A DNA stretch of 64,000 nt from Rhodobacterales bacterium (GCA_002747035.1 PDRZ01000015.1:124001-188000), one strand, 5' to 3'. Positions 44,529-54,067 are shown, counted from the first letter of the stretch. Made by a program: numbers and translations. Notes: generated by a model from the letters alone, not told the origin.

Positions 44529-45278
44529 TTAGCCTTGCAGGTTTATGACATCTTCATAAAAGGCGCGGTTCAGCGCCCTTGCCTTGTCCAGTGCGCCTTC
44601 GGCAATATTGGCTTTGCCGATGAAGTCGGGCCAGTTATCCGGGTCGGCCATGGTGGGCGGGTCGGGGAAGAAGTGGAACTTCTGGCTGAACGGAACACAG
44701 ATCACCCGTCGTCCCAGCAGCAGCGCCCAATAGGTGCCGTGATACGAACTTGTCACCACCGTTTCGCCAGATGCGATATGGTGGATCGCCTCTTTCAGCG
44801 ACACGTCCACGTTGGAAATCTCGGGCACGCCCGGCAGCCGGCGGATGTGGTCGGAATAGCCGGCATGGGCGAACATCACCACCTCGTGGCTGGGCGCGGG
44901 GGCGGTATCGAAATGTTCGGACATCGCGCTGACACAGGGCACGTAACGCGCGCCGAGGTGTTCGAGTCCGGCACAGCGGGTGCCGATCAGGGCGCATCTC
45001 TCCTGCATCATTCTGAACGCGTCGGATTTGGCCGCCGTGCTGGCGATCCCCACCCCCCACAGCACGATATCATGTGCCCTGGACGCCCGGCGTTCCACGG
45101 TGCGCACGCAGGCCTTCCATGTCTGTCCCCCTCCGAGCACCGTCAGGGGGACATCGGGGATCTTGGCCCCAAACGCCGCCGCTTCGGTGACACCGAAGTC
45201 GAAATAGTCGCGAGGAGAACAGGCGAGGTCGCCTATGTTGGTTGTGTCGCGGTGGTGCAGGAAAAAGGCGTCAAGCAT
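44529..45278 (-). CDS. Polysaccharide pyruvyl transferase family protein
   Basis: A 249-residue protein with the GT-B-like pattern of pyruvyl transferases: NIGDLACSPRDYFDF at the N-terminus, VLGGGQTW, IVLWGVGIAS, then SNVDVSLKEAIHHIASGETV, TSSYHGTYWALLLGRRVI and VPFSQKFHFFP. Members add pyruvate ketals to sugars in exopolysaccharides. It is shorter than most (300-400 residues). No glycosyltransferase or polysaccharide export gene is nearby, so its role is unclear. It is divergent from the AEC transporter gene, with 82 bases between. Confidence 0.8.
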   Translation of the reverse strand: MLDAFFLHHRDTTNIGDLACSPRDYFDFGVTEAAAFGAKIPDVPLTVLGGGQTWKACVRTVERRASRAHDIVLWGVGIASTAAKSDAFRMMQERCALIGTRCAGLEHLGARYVPCVSAMSEHFDTAPAPSHEVVMFAHAGYSDHIRRLPGVPEISNVDVSLKEAIHHIASGETVVTSSYHGTYWALLLGRRVICVPFSQKFHFFPDPPTMADPDNWPDFIGKANIAEGALDKARALNRAFYEDVINLQG

Positions 45279-45360
45279 TTACGTGTGTCATCCTGTGGTT
45301 TCATTCCATCTTCGGGTGGATTGCGATTGATGTTGTTCCAAGCTGACCCTAGGAAAAGGC

Positions 45361-46296
45361 ATGGTCGAGATTTTTCTCAAGACGATTCCGTTCTTTTTGC
45401 TGATCGCGGTTGGATATGGCGCGGGCAGGACACGGTTTTTCAGCGAAGAGGCCACCGCCGCGCTGACCAGGTTCGTATTCTATTTCGCGCTGAGCGCGAT
45501 GTTGTTCCGGTTTTCGGCCAACCTGAGCCTTGGCGAGATTTTCGATTGGCGGTTCCTGGTCGCCTATCTCTGGGGCACGGGGTTCGTTTACGGAATTGCC
45601 ACCGCCGTTGCCTTCCTGCGCGGGTTGAGCGTGGCAGAGGCCGCGATTGAGGCGCAATGCGCGGTCATTGGCAATGTCGGTTTCCTTGGCCTGCCCATGC
45701 TGGCGCTGCTGCTGGGCCCCCAGGCGGTGCCTGCAATCATGATGGTGCTGTCTGTGGATCTGATCGTGTTTGGCAGTCTCGTGGTGATCCTGATCACCGG
45801 GGCGCAGGATGGGCGTATGGGGCTGGTGGTATTGAAAACAGTGGGGCTTGGTCTGCTCAGGAACCCGATGATCATGGCCATTGCTCTTGGCCTGTTCTGG
45901 TCGGGGTTCAACATGCCGATGCCCCGGCCATTGAACGAATTCGCAACAATCCTTGGCGCTGCCGCGACGCCCGGGGCGTTGTTTGCGATTGGCGCGTCGC
46001 TGGCCAGCAAATCGGCCGAGCGTATGGTGGTCGCCGGGTGGCTGGCTTTTGCCAAGCTGGTGCTGCATCCGCTTTTTGTGGCTGGTGCCGCGCTGTTCCT
46101 GTTTCCGGTCGCGCCCTATCCTGCGGCGGTGATGATCGCCTGTGCCGCGCTGCCCGTGGCGGGGAATGTTTTTATCCTCGCGCAGCATTACGGGGTTGCG
46201 CCGCATCGCGCCTCGGCTGCGATCCTGATTTCGACGGTGGCCAGTGTTGTCACCCTGTCTGTGGTAATTGCCTGGGTGGTTGGATTTTATGCGTAG
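45361..46296 (+). CDS. AEC family transporter (auxin efflux carrier-like)
   Basis: Inner-membrane transporter of 311 residues with about ten membrane segments in two five-helix halves. It begins FLKTIPFFLLIAVGYGAGR and FFSEEATAALTRFVFYFALS, the family's typical opening, and has the crossover motifs in the second half (LGAAATPGALFAIGASLA, PVAGNVFILAQHYGV). Bacterial members carry malonate, malate or related organic acids, or act in amino acid efflux. The substrate here is unknown. It runs into the NnrS gene after 9 bases. Confidence 0.88.
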   Translation: MVEIFLKTIPFFLLIAVGYGAGRTRFFSEEATAALTRFVFYFALSAMLFRFSANLSLGEIFDWRFLVAYLWGTGFVYGIATAVAFLRGLSVAEAAIEAQCAVIGNVGFLGLPMLALLLGPQAVPAIMMVLSVDLIVFGSLVVILITGAQDGRMGLVVLKTVGLGLLRNPMIMAIALGLFWSGFNMPMPRPLNEFATILGAAATPGALFAIGASLASKSAERMVVAGWLAFAKLVLHPLFVAGAALFLFPVAPYPAAVMIACAALPVAGNVFILAQHYGVAPHRASAAILISTVASVVTLSVVIAWVVGFYA

Positions 46297-46305
46297 GAGG
46301 CGGTT

Positions 46306-47430
46306 ATGACGGTGTTTCGTGAAGGATGGCGGGTGTTTTTCCCTTTGGGGACACTGTTTGCGGGGGTTGCGATCCCGGTGTGGCTGGTGTGGTTCCAAAC
46401 GGGCGGGCCGGATTGGGTCGAAGACCCGTTGCGCTGGCATCGTCACGAAATGCTGTTTGGCTATCTTTGGGCCGCCCTGGCCGGGTTTTTGTTGACGGCT
46501 GTGCCCAACTGGACCGGGCGCAGGGCGCTGGCGGGTGTGCCATTGGCCGTTCTGGCGATGTTGTGGCTTTGCGCGCGGCTGGTCATGGTGTTGCTTCCCG
46601 CGGGGGGCTGGCAGACGGTTCTGGCGCTTGGCTTTCCCATCGCGGTTGCCGGGTTCATCACGCGCGAGATCGTGGCCGGAGGCAACCGCCGCAATCTGCC
46701 TGTTGTGGGTGCGCTTTGGGCGATGGGGGCGGCGCAGTTGCTGTTCCTGAGCGGGACCGAAGAGATCGGCCAGCGTCTTGGCTTTGGGCTTGCCCTGATG
46801 TTGATCATCCTGATTGGCGGTCGGGTCACCCCGGCCTTTACCTTCAACTGGCTTCGGGCACAGGGAAGGTTGCGCGAAGGCGAAGGCAAAGCGCCCTTTA
46901 CCCGGTTGGATATGGCCGCAATGGGCACAAGCGCCGCCGCGTTGGCGGTTTGGGTGCTGTTTGCCGACAGCCTGTCCGCGCTGGCCGTTCTGCCCGCAGT
47001 GGCGGCGGGGCTTTTGGCCGTGCGTCTTGCGCGGTGGCAGGGGACGCGCGTGATGGGCGAGCCGTTGATGGCGGCGCTGCATTTTGGATATGCCTGGGTT
47101 GCGGTCAGCATGGCGTTTATCGCGTTTTCGATGCCGGGTCTGGTCACGGTTTCGCAAGCCTTTCATGCCATAGGGGCAGGAGCGATCGGGGCGATGACGG
47201 TGATCGTGATGATGCGCGCCTGTCTGGGCCATTCCGGCCGCAAGATCGAAGGCAATGGGGCGGATATTGCCATATTGGCGGCGATCCATCTGGGTGCGGC
47301 CTTGCGCGTGGCGGTGCCGTGGCTGGATGATGCGACCTGGGCCTATCATGGCAGCGGCACGCTTTGGGCGCTGGGCATGATCGGGTTTGTGCTGCGCTAT
47401 GGGCGGATCGCACTGGCACCGCGCGCTTGA
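46306..47430 (+). CDS. NnrS family protein
   Basis: Polytopic membrane protein of 374 residues with about twelve hydrophobic segments. Family marks are WHRHEMLFGYLWAALAGFLL, TAVPNWTGRR, RVTPAFTFNW, FHAIGAGAIGAMTVIVMMRA and HSGRKIE, with conserved His and Trp. NnrS is a haem- and copper-containing protein first found with denitrification genes and linked to nitric oxide stress tolerance. No denitrification gene or clear FNR/NNR box lies next to it. It may be cotranscribed with the AEC gene. Confidence 0.9.
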   Translation: MTVFREGWRVFFPLGTLFAGVAIPVWLVWFQTGGPDWVEDPLRWHRHEMLFGYLWAALAGFLLTAVPNWTGRRALAGVPLAVLAMLWLCARLVMVLLPAGGWQTVLALGFPIAVAGFITREIVAGGNRRNLPVVGALWAMGAAQLLFLSGTEEIGQRLGFGLALMLIILIGGRVTPAFTFNWLRAQGRLREGEGKAPFTRLDMAAMGTSAAALAVWVLFADSLSALAVLPAVAAGLLAVRLARWQGTRVMGEPLMAALHFGYAWVAVSMAFIAFSMPGLVTVSQAFHAIGAGAIGAMTVIVMMRACLGHSGRKIEGNGADIAILAAIHLGAALRVAVPWLDDATWAYHGSGTLWALGMIGFVLRYGRIALAPRA

Positions 47431-47509
47431 CATTTCGCGCCGCTTCGGGCGCTGCTGACACCAACAGCCCTGCAGAGTGCGGGGGCAACAGGGAAAAAGG
47501 ATGAGCACA

Positions 47510-48343
47510 ATGGAAACGGTATCAGAAAACGCATGTTTCGGCGGGGTTCAGGCGGTTTATACCCATGCGTCAGAGGCGACCGGAGGGGACATGACCTTTG
47601 GTCTGTTCCTGCCCGAAGAGGCGCGGGACGGGCCGGTGCCGGTGCTGTGGTATCTTTCCGGTCTGACCTGTACCCACGAAAACGCCATGGTCAAGGCGGG
47701 GGCCCAGGGGTGGGCCGCCGAACAGGGGATTGCTTTGGTCTTTCCCGATACCTCGCCCCGGGGCGAAGGGGTTGCGGATGACGAAGCCTTTGATCTTGGT
47801 CAGGGCGCGGGGTTCTATGTGAATGCCACGCAAGACCCGTGGTCCCCGCATTTCAGGATGTGGGATTACGTGGCCGAGGAGCTACCCCGTCTGATCACCC
47901 GTAATTTCGCCGTGGATGAAGAGCGCCAGTCGATCACCGGCCATTCCATGGGCGGGCATGGGGCGTTGACGATGGCGATGGGCCTCGCCGGCCGTTACCG
48001 GTCCGTCTCGGCTTTTTCACCGATTTGCCACCCCACGGTGAGCGATTGGGGCCGCAAGCAGTTGACCGCCTATCTGGGGGAAGACGAAGCCACATGGCGG
48101 CGTCATGACGCGACGTTGATGATGCGCGAGGTCGGGTTTGACGGCCCGGTTTTGGTGGATACCGGCACCAGGGACCAGTTCATCGATCTGTTGAAGCCCG
48201 AAGCCCTGGCCGAAGCGGTGAATGCGCGCCGGCAACAGGCCACCCTGCGGTTGCAGCCCGGATACGATCACAGCTATTTCTTTGTGTCGAGCTTTATGGA
48301 AGACCACGTGGCCTTCCATGCCGAAGCTCTTTACGCGGAGTGA
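47510..48343 (+). CDS. fghA: S-formylglutathione hydrolase
   Basis: Serine esterase (alpha/beta hydrolase) that splits S-formylglutathione to formate and glutathione, completing formaldehyde oxidation begun by AdhI. It has 277 residues. Nucleophile in GHSMGGHGAL, oxyanion part LSGLTCTHEN, Asp in LVDTGTRDQFID, and His in PGYDHSYFFVSSF. Of two close ATGs, the one at 47510 has AAGGA 8 bases before it and gives the common METVSEN start. Four bases after its stop begins sthA. Confidence 0.95.
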   Translation: METVSENACFGGVQAVYTHASEATGGDMTFGLFLPEEARDGPVPVLWYLSGLTCTHENAMVKAGAQGWAAEQGIALVFPDTSPRGEGVADDEAFDLGQGAGFYVNATQDPWSPHFRMWDYVAEELPRLITRNFAVDEERQSITGHSMGGHGALTMAMGLAGRYRSVSAFSPICHPTVSDWGRKQLTAYLGEDEATWRRHDATLMMREVGFDGPVLVDTGTRDQFIDLLKPEALAEAVNARRQQATLRLQPGYDHSYFFVSSFMEDHVAFHAEALYAE

Positions 48344-48347
48344 GCAG

Positions 48348-49787
48348 GTGGAACATTACGATCTGATCATCATCGGCTCTGGCCCGGCGGGGCGCGCTGC
48401 CGCGATTCAGGCGGGCAAGTTGAAGCGCAAGGTCTTGGTGGTGGATGCCAATGAGCGGTTGGGCGGTGTTTCCGTCCACACCGGCACGATCCCGTCAAAG
48501 ACCCTGCGCGAAACGGTGTTGAACCTGTCGGGGTGGCGCGAGCGGTCGTTTTATGGCCGGGGCTATCGCGCCAAGGAAGAGATCAGCGCCGAGGACCTTA
48601 AGGCTCGGCTGCACATGACGCTGGATCACGAGGTGGACGCGCTGGAGCACCAGTTCAACCGCAACCATGTGGACACGTTGATGGGCCGTGCGGTGTTCAC
48701 CGGCCCCAACGCGGTGCAGGTCGCAAGCGATGCGGGCAAGGTGGTGACTGTTTCGGCGGATAAGTTCCTGATTTCCACTGGCACCGTCACCTATCGCCCC
48801 GACAACATTCCGTTCAACGGCACCACGATCGTGGACAGTGACGAATTCCTTGAGATGGGGCAGATTCCACGCAGTTTGATCGTGGTGGGCGCAGGTGTGA
48901 TCGGGGTGGAATATGCCAGCATGTTTGCCGCGCTGGACGTGACCGTCACCCTGATCGAGCCGCGCGACAGTTTCCTTGATTTCATCGACCGCTACACCGT
49001 GGCCGAGTTCACCCATCAGGTGCGCGACAATGGCATGAGCCTGCGGCTTGGATCGGCCATTGAAAAGGTCGAAGATGGTGGGGATCACGTGGAGGTCAGT
49101 CTTGAAAACGGACGCCACGTGCGGGCCGAGATGTTGTTGTTCGCTGCCGGGCGGATGGGGGCGACTGCGGGGTTGGGGCTGGATAAAGTGGGGATCGAAA
49201 CCGACCACCGGGGCCGGATCGACGTGGACCGCAAGAGTTACCAGACCAAGGTGCCCCATGTTTACGCGGCGGGGGATGTGATCGGGCATCCGTCGCTGGC
49301 GTCGACGGGCCTGCAACAGGGGCGGGTCGCGGCCTGTCACGCGTTGGACACGCCCACATTGCCGGAAAGCCCGTGGTTCCCCTATGGCATCTATTCGGTG
49401 CCGGAAATCAGCACCTGCGGCATGTCCGAGGAAGAGGTGAAGGAGCGCGGAATCCCTTACGAGGTGGGCATCGCCCGGTTCCGCGAAACCAGCCGGGGCC
49501 ATATCATGGGGCTGCATCACGGCATGTTGAAAATGCTGGTCAGCCTGAAGACCCGGCGGCTTCTGGGGGTTCAGATCGTGGGCGAGGGGGCGACCGAGCT
49601 GATCCATATCGCGCAGGCGGTTCTGAACCTCAAAGGCACGGTGGATTATTTCGTGGAGAATACGTTCAATTACCCCACATTGGCCGAGGCCTATAAGATC
49701 GCGGGGCTGGATGCGTTCAACCGGATGCCGATCCCCGAGGAGTACAAGGTGAAGAAACCGCGCAAGAAACCGGCGAAGACAGCATGA
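48348..49787 (+). CDS. sthA: Si-specific (soluble) NAD(P)+ transhydrogenase
   Basis: Flavoprotein that moves hydride between NADPH and NAD, usually to reoxidise excess NADPH. It has 479 residues and a pyridine nucleotide-disulfide reductase fold. [19 protein letters not shown] binds [16 protein letters not shown] binds NAD(P), and [13 protein letters not shown] is the second FAD motif. The redox Cys pair of the disulfide reductases is absent ([13 protein letters not shown]), as expected for SthA. The start is GTG at 48348, with GGAG upstream; an ATG 30 bases earlier would overlap fghA. It is followed by a 4-base overlap with the YaiI gene. Confidence 0.92.
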   Translation: MEHYDLIIIGSGPAGRAAAIQAGKLKRKVLVVDANERLGGVSVHTGTIPSKTLRETVLNLSGWRERSFYGRGYRAKEEISAEDLKARLHMTLDHEVDALEHQFNRNHVDTLMGRAVFTGPNAVQVASDAGKVVTVSADKFLISTGTVTYRPDNIPFNGTTIVDSDEFLEMGQIPRSLIVVGAGVIGVEYASMFAALDVTVTLIEPRDSFLDFIDRYTVAEFTHQVRDNGMSLRLGSAIEKVEDGGDHVEVSLENGRHVRAEMLLFAAGRMGATAGLGLDKVGIETDHRGRIDVDRKSYQTKVPHVYAAGDVIGHPSLASTGLQQGRVAACHALDTPTLPESPWFPYGIYSVPEISTCGMSEEEVKERGIPYEVGIARFRETSRGHIMGLHHGMLKMLVSLKTRRLLGVQIVGEGATELIHIAQAVLNLKGTVDYFVENTFNYPTLAEAYKIAGLDAFNRMPIPEEYKVKKPRKKPAKTA

Positions 49788-50224
49788 TCTATGTGGACGC
49801 CGATGCCTGTCCCGTGAAGGACGAGGTGGAGCGGGTGGCCACCCGGCACAGAGTACGGGTGGCGGTGGTGTCCAATGGCGGTTTGCGCATGTCGCAGAAC
49901 CCGTTGGTCGAGACCGTGATCGTGCCCGAGGGTCCGGACGTGGCCGATATGTGGATCGCGGATCGCTGTGGTCCGGGCGATGTGGTGATCACCGGTGACA
50001 TCCCGCTGGCCGCGAAATGTGTTGAGTCGGGCGCACAGGTGTTGAAGCATAACGGCGAAGCCCTGACCCAGGCCAATGTGCGCGAGGCCCTGGCCATGCG
50101 CGACCTGATGGCCGATCTGCGCAGCGCCGATCCGTTTCGTCAGGGCGGTGGCAAGGGGTTTACCAGGGCGGACCGGTCAAGGTTCCTGGATGCGCTGGAG
50201 CGGGTGTTGCGCAGTTTCGGGTGA
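49784..50224 (+). CDS. YaiI/YqxD family protein (UPF0178, DUF188)
   Basis: A 146-residue cytosolic protein of unknown function. It opens [19 protein letters not shown] and has [52 protein letters not shown], and an [21 protein letters not shown]-terminus, all as in the conserved family, which is thought to be PIN-domain-like with an acidic site (DADACP, DIPLA). The start overlaps the sthA stop as ATGA. Confidence 0.93.
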   Translation: MIYVDADACPVKDEVERVATRHRVRVAVVSNGGLRMSQNPLVETVIVPEGPDVADMWIADRCGPGDVVITGDIPLAAKCVESGAQVLKHNGEALTQANVREALAMRDLMADLRSADPFRQGGGKGFTRADRSRFLDALERVLRSFG

Positions 50225-50292
50225 GGCGCGGGCGCTGGCGGAGAGTATTTGGAGCAAGAGCAAGGGCCCGGCATGGTCCGAAAGGGGGCGGT

Positions 50293-51204
50293 ATGGATGT
50301 GACGATGATCCCGTTTGAGGCGGGCGAGGCGCGGTTGAGCTGGGACGGGTTATGTGCGGCGCTTGAGGCCGGGCACAAGATGCCCAGGGCCGAGATTGGC
50401 GACACGTTTCTCTATCGCGGAGAGGATACGATGCTATCCCGGTCGGCCTGGATCGACGGGATGGGGATCGCGGTGAAGACGGCGAATATCTTTCCCGGCA
50501 ATCCGGGAAGAGGAGAGCCGTTGATCCACGGGGCGGTCAATCTTTATGACGACAAAACCGGTCTTTTACAGGCGATTGTGGATTTCCACCTTGTGACCAA
50601 ATGGAAAACCGCCGGAGACAGTTTGCTGGCGGCGAAAAAGCTGGCCCGCCCTGACGCGGGCAGGGTTCTGATCGTGGGGGCTGGTACGGTGGGGCGCAGC
50701 CTGGCCCAGGCCTATGGTGCGGGATTTCCGGGGGCGGAGTTCACCGTGTGGAACCGCACCCGCGCCAGGGCCGAGGAGATGGCAGCGGAGTTTCCCGGGA
50801 TGCAGGTGGCGGACGATCTTGAAACCGCCGTGAGCGCGGCGGATATCGTGACCTCGGCCACGATGGTGACAGAGCCGGTGTTGCACGGGGACTGGTTCAG
50901 ACCGGGGCAGCATATTGATCTGATCGGGGCCTATCGCCCGGACATGCGCGAAACAGATGACACAGGCATCCGGCGCGCGCGGGTGTTCGTGGACAGCTAT
51001 GACACCACGGTCGAACATATCGGAGAGATCCGGGACCCGATTGCCAGCGGGGCGATCACCCGTGAAGATCTTATTGCCGATTATTATCAGATGGAGCGGT
51101 TCACGCGGCGCTCTGATGACGAGATTACCCTGTTCAAAAACGGCGGCGGCGCGCATCTGGATCTGATGACCAGCCGGTATATCCTTGAAACCTTTCACGC
51201 CTGA
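50293..51204 (+). CDS. Ornithine cyclodeaminase / mu-crystallin family protein
   Basis: NAD(P)-binding protein of 303 residues. N-terminal substrate domain contains GMGIAVKTANIFPGN and FHLVTKWKTAGDSLLAAKKL, then a Rossmann fold with VLIVGAGTVGRSLAQAYGAG and VWNRTRARAEEMAAEF, and SADIVTSATMVTEPV. The family includes ornithine cyclodeaminases, alanine dehydrogenases and imine reductases. The substrate is unknown. I placed the start at MDVTMIPFEA after AAAGGGGGCGG. It is the last gene of the fghA-sthA-yaiI run and is convergent with the MFS gene. Confidence 0.87.
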   Translation: MDVTMIPFEAGEARLSWDGLCAALEAGHKMPRAEIGDTFLYRGEDTMLSRSAWIDGMGIAVKTANIFPGNPGRGEPLIHGAVNLYDDKTGLLQAIVDFHLVTKWKTAGDSLLAAKKLARPDAGRVLIVGAGTVGRSLAQAYGAGFPGAEFTVWNRTRARAEEMAAEFPGMQVADDLETAVSAADIVTSATMVTEPVLHGDWFRPGQHIDLIGAYRPDMRETDDTGIRRARVFVDSYDTTVEHIGEIRDPIASGAITREDLIADYYQMERFTRRSDDEITLFKNGGGAHLDLMTSRYILETFHA

Positions 51205-51263
51205 TTTAGCCCTTGATTCGTGGCTGTCGCGGTTATGCGGCATGACGTCAGCCAGACAAGAGG

Positions 51264-51315
51264 CTAAAGCGGTTTCAGCCATGGCTGTGATCCGACAATA
51301 ACCGGAAGCACTTTA
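51264..51315. repeat. Palindromic dispersed repeat, short class A
   Basis: TA-flanked element of about 50 bases. Left end AAGCGGTTTCAG, centre GTGATCCGACAATAAC, right end CGGAAGCACTT then TA. More diverged than the copy at 8478-8524. It lies between convergent genes. Confidence 0.7.
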
Positions 51316-51368
51316 ATTGACAGGGGAAGGATAAGCGGCAGGACGGGACACGCGAGGCGTGTCACGTC

Positions 51369-52601
51369 TTAGGCTGTTATGGCCATCGGGCGTTCACGTA
51401 CCGGCAGGTGAACGATGGCCGAGAAGGCTCCGACCCCGACGCCCACCCACCAGACGGCGGTGTAGCTGCCGTAAAGATCATACATCCGCCCGCCCAGCCA
51501 GACGCCCAGGAAGCTGCCCAGTTGGTGAGAAAAAAACACGATCCCATAAAGCGTTCCCATGTAGCGCAGCCCATAGATATGCGCGATCAACCCCGAGGTC
51601 AGCGGCACGGTGGCCAACCACAGCGCGCCCATGGAGACCGAAAACAACAGCACGGTCATGGGCGTCATGGGAACAAGGATAAAGGCGGCGGCCACAAGCG
51701 TACGCCCGGTATAGATCGCCGCCAGCAGATATTTTTTCGAATAGCGGTTGCCCAGCCACCCGGCCAGAAGCGTCCCGGCGATATTGGCAAGCCCAATCAG
51801 CGAAATCGCCACCGCCCCAAGCCGCGAGGTCGAGGTGATCCCCATACCATGCAAAATCCCTCCCGGTGCGAGGGGGCCGCACATTTCTGTCACAAAGGCC
51901 GGGAAATGCGCGGTGACAAAGGCCAGTTGATAGCCACAGGAGAAAAACCCGAGGAAAATCAGCGTATAGGACGGATCGCGCAGGGCTTTTTTCAGGATCT
52001 GGCCCATGCTTTCTTCGATTTCCTGTCTGGAGGCGGTGGGCGCGCGCATCATTGGCAGCACCATCAGACAGCTCAGGATCAGCAGGGCAAACAGCAGGAA
52101 CACGGTTTGCCAGGGCATCGAGTTCAAAAGCCATTCCGCCAGCGGCGCGCCAATCACCTGCCCGCCTGATCCGGCGGCGGTGGCGATGGCAAGGCTCATG
52201 GAGCGGCTGGCATCCGAACTGGCCCGCCCTACCACGGCCAGGATCACGCCGAACCCGGTGCCCGCGATGCCGAACCCCACGAGGATTTCAAGCATCTGGT
52301 GCGCTTCGGGCGTGGTGGCAAAGGACGACAGCACCAGTCCCGCCGCATAGGTCAGCGCGCCAAGGATGATTGCCATGCGGTCGCCCATCTTTTCAGCCAA
52401 CGCACCAAACAGCGGCTGGCCGATCCCCCAGGCCAGGTTCTGGATCGCGATGGCCAGCGAAAATTCGGCGCGCAGCCAGTTGAACTCTTCGGCAATGGGG
52501 ATCTGGAACACGCCAAAGGAGGCGCGGATGGAAAAGGACACGAGGATGATGACACAGCCCGCGAAGAGAACCGGGGTGAAGAGAGGTGCGGGTTTAGTCA
52601 T
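51369..52601 (-). CDS. MFS transporter
   Basis: Inner-membrane major facilitator of 410 residues with twelve predicted membrane segments. It has the loop 2-3 motif (GALAEKMGDRMAIILGA, a G-x-L-x-D/E-x-x-G-D/R-R-x form) and a central loop near residue 200 (RAPTASRQEIEESMGQILKK). C-terminal half has LAGWLGNRYSKKYLLAAIY. It resembles the branch that includes oxalate/formate antiporter-like and monocarboxylate-type proteins. The substrate is unknown. I placed the start at MTKPAPLFTP; a 115-bp palindromic repeat ends about 11 bases upstream. Confidence 0.9.
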   Translation of the reverse strand: MTKPAPLFTPVLFAGCVIILVSFSIRASFGVFQIPIAEEFNWLRAEFSLAIAIQNLAWGIGQPLFGALAEKMGDRMAIILGALTYAAGLVLSSFATTPEAHQMLEILVGFGIAGTGFGVILAVVGRASSDASRSMSLAIATAAGSGGQVIGAPLAEWLLNSMPWQTVFLLFALLILSCLMVLPMMRAPTASRQEIEESMGQILKKALRDPSYTLIFLGFFSCGYQLAFVTAHFPAFVTEMCGPLAPGGILHGMGITSTSRLGAVAISLIGLANIAGTLLAGWLGNRYSKKYLLAAIYTGRTLVAAAFILVPMTPMTVLLFSVSMGALWLATVPLTSGLIAHIYGLRYMGTLYGIVFFSHQLGSFLGVWLGGRMYDLYGSYTAVWWVGVGVGAFSAIVHLPVRERPMAITA

Positions 52602-52612
52602 GATCGCTGTCC

Positions 52613-52729
52613 TAAAGCGTTTCCGCATTACGTTGACTCAGCATGATATGGAAACGCTGTGTAACACAGTATGGATGTGGGCGTTTCCGGTTATTGTGTG
52701 GATCACAGGAATAACCGGAAACGACTTTA
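52613..52729. mobile_element. MITE-like palindromic element, long class A, copy 1
   Basis: Bounded by TA on both sides (52613-52614, 52728-52729). It consists of two palindromic modules: AAGCGTTTCCGCATTACGTT...GGAAACGCT, and GGCGTTTCCGGTTATT...AATAACCGGAAACGACTT, joined by AACACAGTATGGATGTGG. The same order occurs inverted at 61723-61837. The short class A repeats correspond to the second module alone. Confidence 0.8.
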
Positions 52730-52879
52730 TTCGTCGTGCCGATGAGGATGGAACGTCGCAGGGGATGCGTCAATTCATGATTTGTGAAGGAGCCATCACG
52801 GATGGGCAAAGGCACCGCTGTTCTGTCGTGCGGGACGCGGCCTCTACACAATCCCGGCAAGGCGGGGTACCAAGGCACC

Positions 52880-53938
52880 ATGACGCGCGATGTGATTACA
52901 GAATATGACACGAGGGTGGCCGCAGGGGGGGTGACCGCTGATCCTGTCCAACGGGCGGTCCTGCCTGAATTTGAACGGATCCGCGCGGGGTTGGCCCAGC
53001 CGGTGAAACGCGGGTTTTTCCGCAAATCCGCCGAGCCGCCCAAAGGGCTTTACCTGTGGGGCGGGGTGGGACGCGGAAAATCCATGCTGATGGACCTGTT
53101 CGTCGATTGCCTGAACGTGCCCGCGCGCCGGGTGCATTTCCACGCTTTCATGCAGGAAATCCACGCCGAAATGCACAAGGCCCGCGAGGCGGGCGTGCCG
53201 GACGCGCTGGCCCCCGTCGCCAAGGCCGTGAGCGACAGCGTGCGGTGCCTGGCTTTTGATGAAATGCAGATCACCGATATCACCGACGCGATGATCGTGG
53301 GCCGCCTGTTCGAGGCGCTGTTTGCCGCCGGAGTCGTGGTGGTGACAACATCGAACCGGGTGCCGGATGATCTTTATAAGGATGGGTTGAACCGACAGCT
53401 GTTCCTGCCCTTCATCGACATCCTGAAAGACCACATGGTGGTCACCGAAATGGACAGCCCCACCGATTACCGCCAGGGGCGGCTGGAAGGCGGGCCGGTC
53501 TATTTCACCCCAAACAACAGGGCGGCGCGGGCACAGATGGATGCGATCTGGCACGACCTGACCGGCGGGATGAGCGCGCCTTATACGCTTCTTGTCAAAG
53601 GGCGCGAAGTGGCGATCCCGGGGTTTCACAACGGCGTGGCCCGGGCCAGCTTTTATGACCTGTGCGGCAAGATGCTGGGCCCCGGGGACTATCTCGCGCT
53701 TGCAGAGGAGGCCAAGGTACTGCTGCTTGACGATATTCCCTGCCTGGGGCGCAGCAATTTCAACGAGGCCAAACGGTTCGTAACCTTGATCGACGCGCTT
53801 TACGAAGCCGGGGTGCGGTTGATCGCCAGCGCGGCGGCCGAGCCGGAAATGCTCTATCTCGAAGGCGAAGGCACGTTTGAATTCGAGCGCACGGCCAGCC
53901 GGTTGCGGGAAATGCAAAGCGCCGATTGGGGGACATAA
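52880..53938 (+). CDS. zapE: Cell division protein ZapE (AFG1-like AAA ATPase)
   Basis: ATPase reported in E. coli to act on the Z ring late in division. It has 352 residues. Walker A GGVGRGKS (61-68), then LFVDCLNVPARRVHFHAFMQ, Walker B CLAFDEMQITDITDAMIVGR, the TTSNRVPDDLYKDGLNRQLF sensor region and CLGRSNFNEAKRFVTLIDAL near the end. Start chosen at MTRDVITEYD; the frame extends upstream into sequence next to a repeat. Its TAA stop (53936-53938) includes the left TA flank and first base of a short class A repeat, so the last codons abut the insertion. Confidence 0.93.
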   Translation: MTRDVITEYDTRVAAGGVTADPVQRAVLPEFERIRAGLAQPVKRGFFRKSAEPPKGLYLWGGVGRGKSMLMDLFVDCLNVPARRVHFHAFMQEIHAEMHKAREAGVPDALAPVAKAVSDSVRCLAFDEMQITDITDAMIVGRLFEALFAAGVVVVTTSNRVPDDLYKDGLNRQLFLPFIDILKDHMVVTEMDSPTDYRQGRLEGGPVYFTPNNRAARAQMDAIWHDLTGGMSAPYTLLVKGREVAIPGFHNGVARASFYDLCGKMLGPGDYLALAEEAKVLLLDDIPCLGRSNFNEAKRFVTLIDALYEAGVRLIASAAAEPEMLYLEGEGTFEFERTASRLREMQSADWGT

Positions 53939-53984
53939 AACGTTTCCAGCTATTTCTGTGATCCAACAATAACTGGAAATGCTG
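53938..53984. repeat. Palindromic dispersed repeat, short class A, abutting zapE
   Basis: TA-flanked (53936-53937 and 53985-53986 approximately). Left AAACGTTTCCAGC, centre CTGTGATCCAACAATAAC, right TGGAAATGCTG. It provides part of the zapE stop codon and is followed at once by a class C repeat. Confidence 0.75.
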
Positions 53985-54003
53985 TAGGGTCCGATCCCGG
54001 GCA

Positions 54004-54067
54004 CCAATCCCGAGGACGAGGCCGAAGGCAGAGGACGAGACATCATGGGTGCCCGGCACGGGCACGC
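54004..54067. repeat. GC-rich dispersed repeat, class C, copy 2 (inverted)
   Basis: Reverse complement of the 12453-12519 sequence with small differences: CCAATCCCGAGGACGAGG, then GAGGACGAGACATCATG, then GGTGCCCGGCACGGGCACGC. It holds the same GTGCCCG/CGGGCAC hairpin. It lies between convergent zapE and the LysM gene. Confidence 0.75.

Noticed and set aside
45349-47508. 719-codon minus-strand frame across the AEC and NnrS genes
   Set aside because: Spans two unrelated plus-strand genes, is dominated by Arg, Gln and His, and contains no domain. A shadow of GC-rich membrane protein genes.
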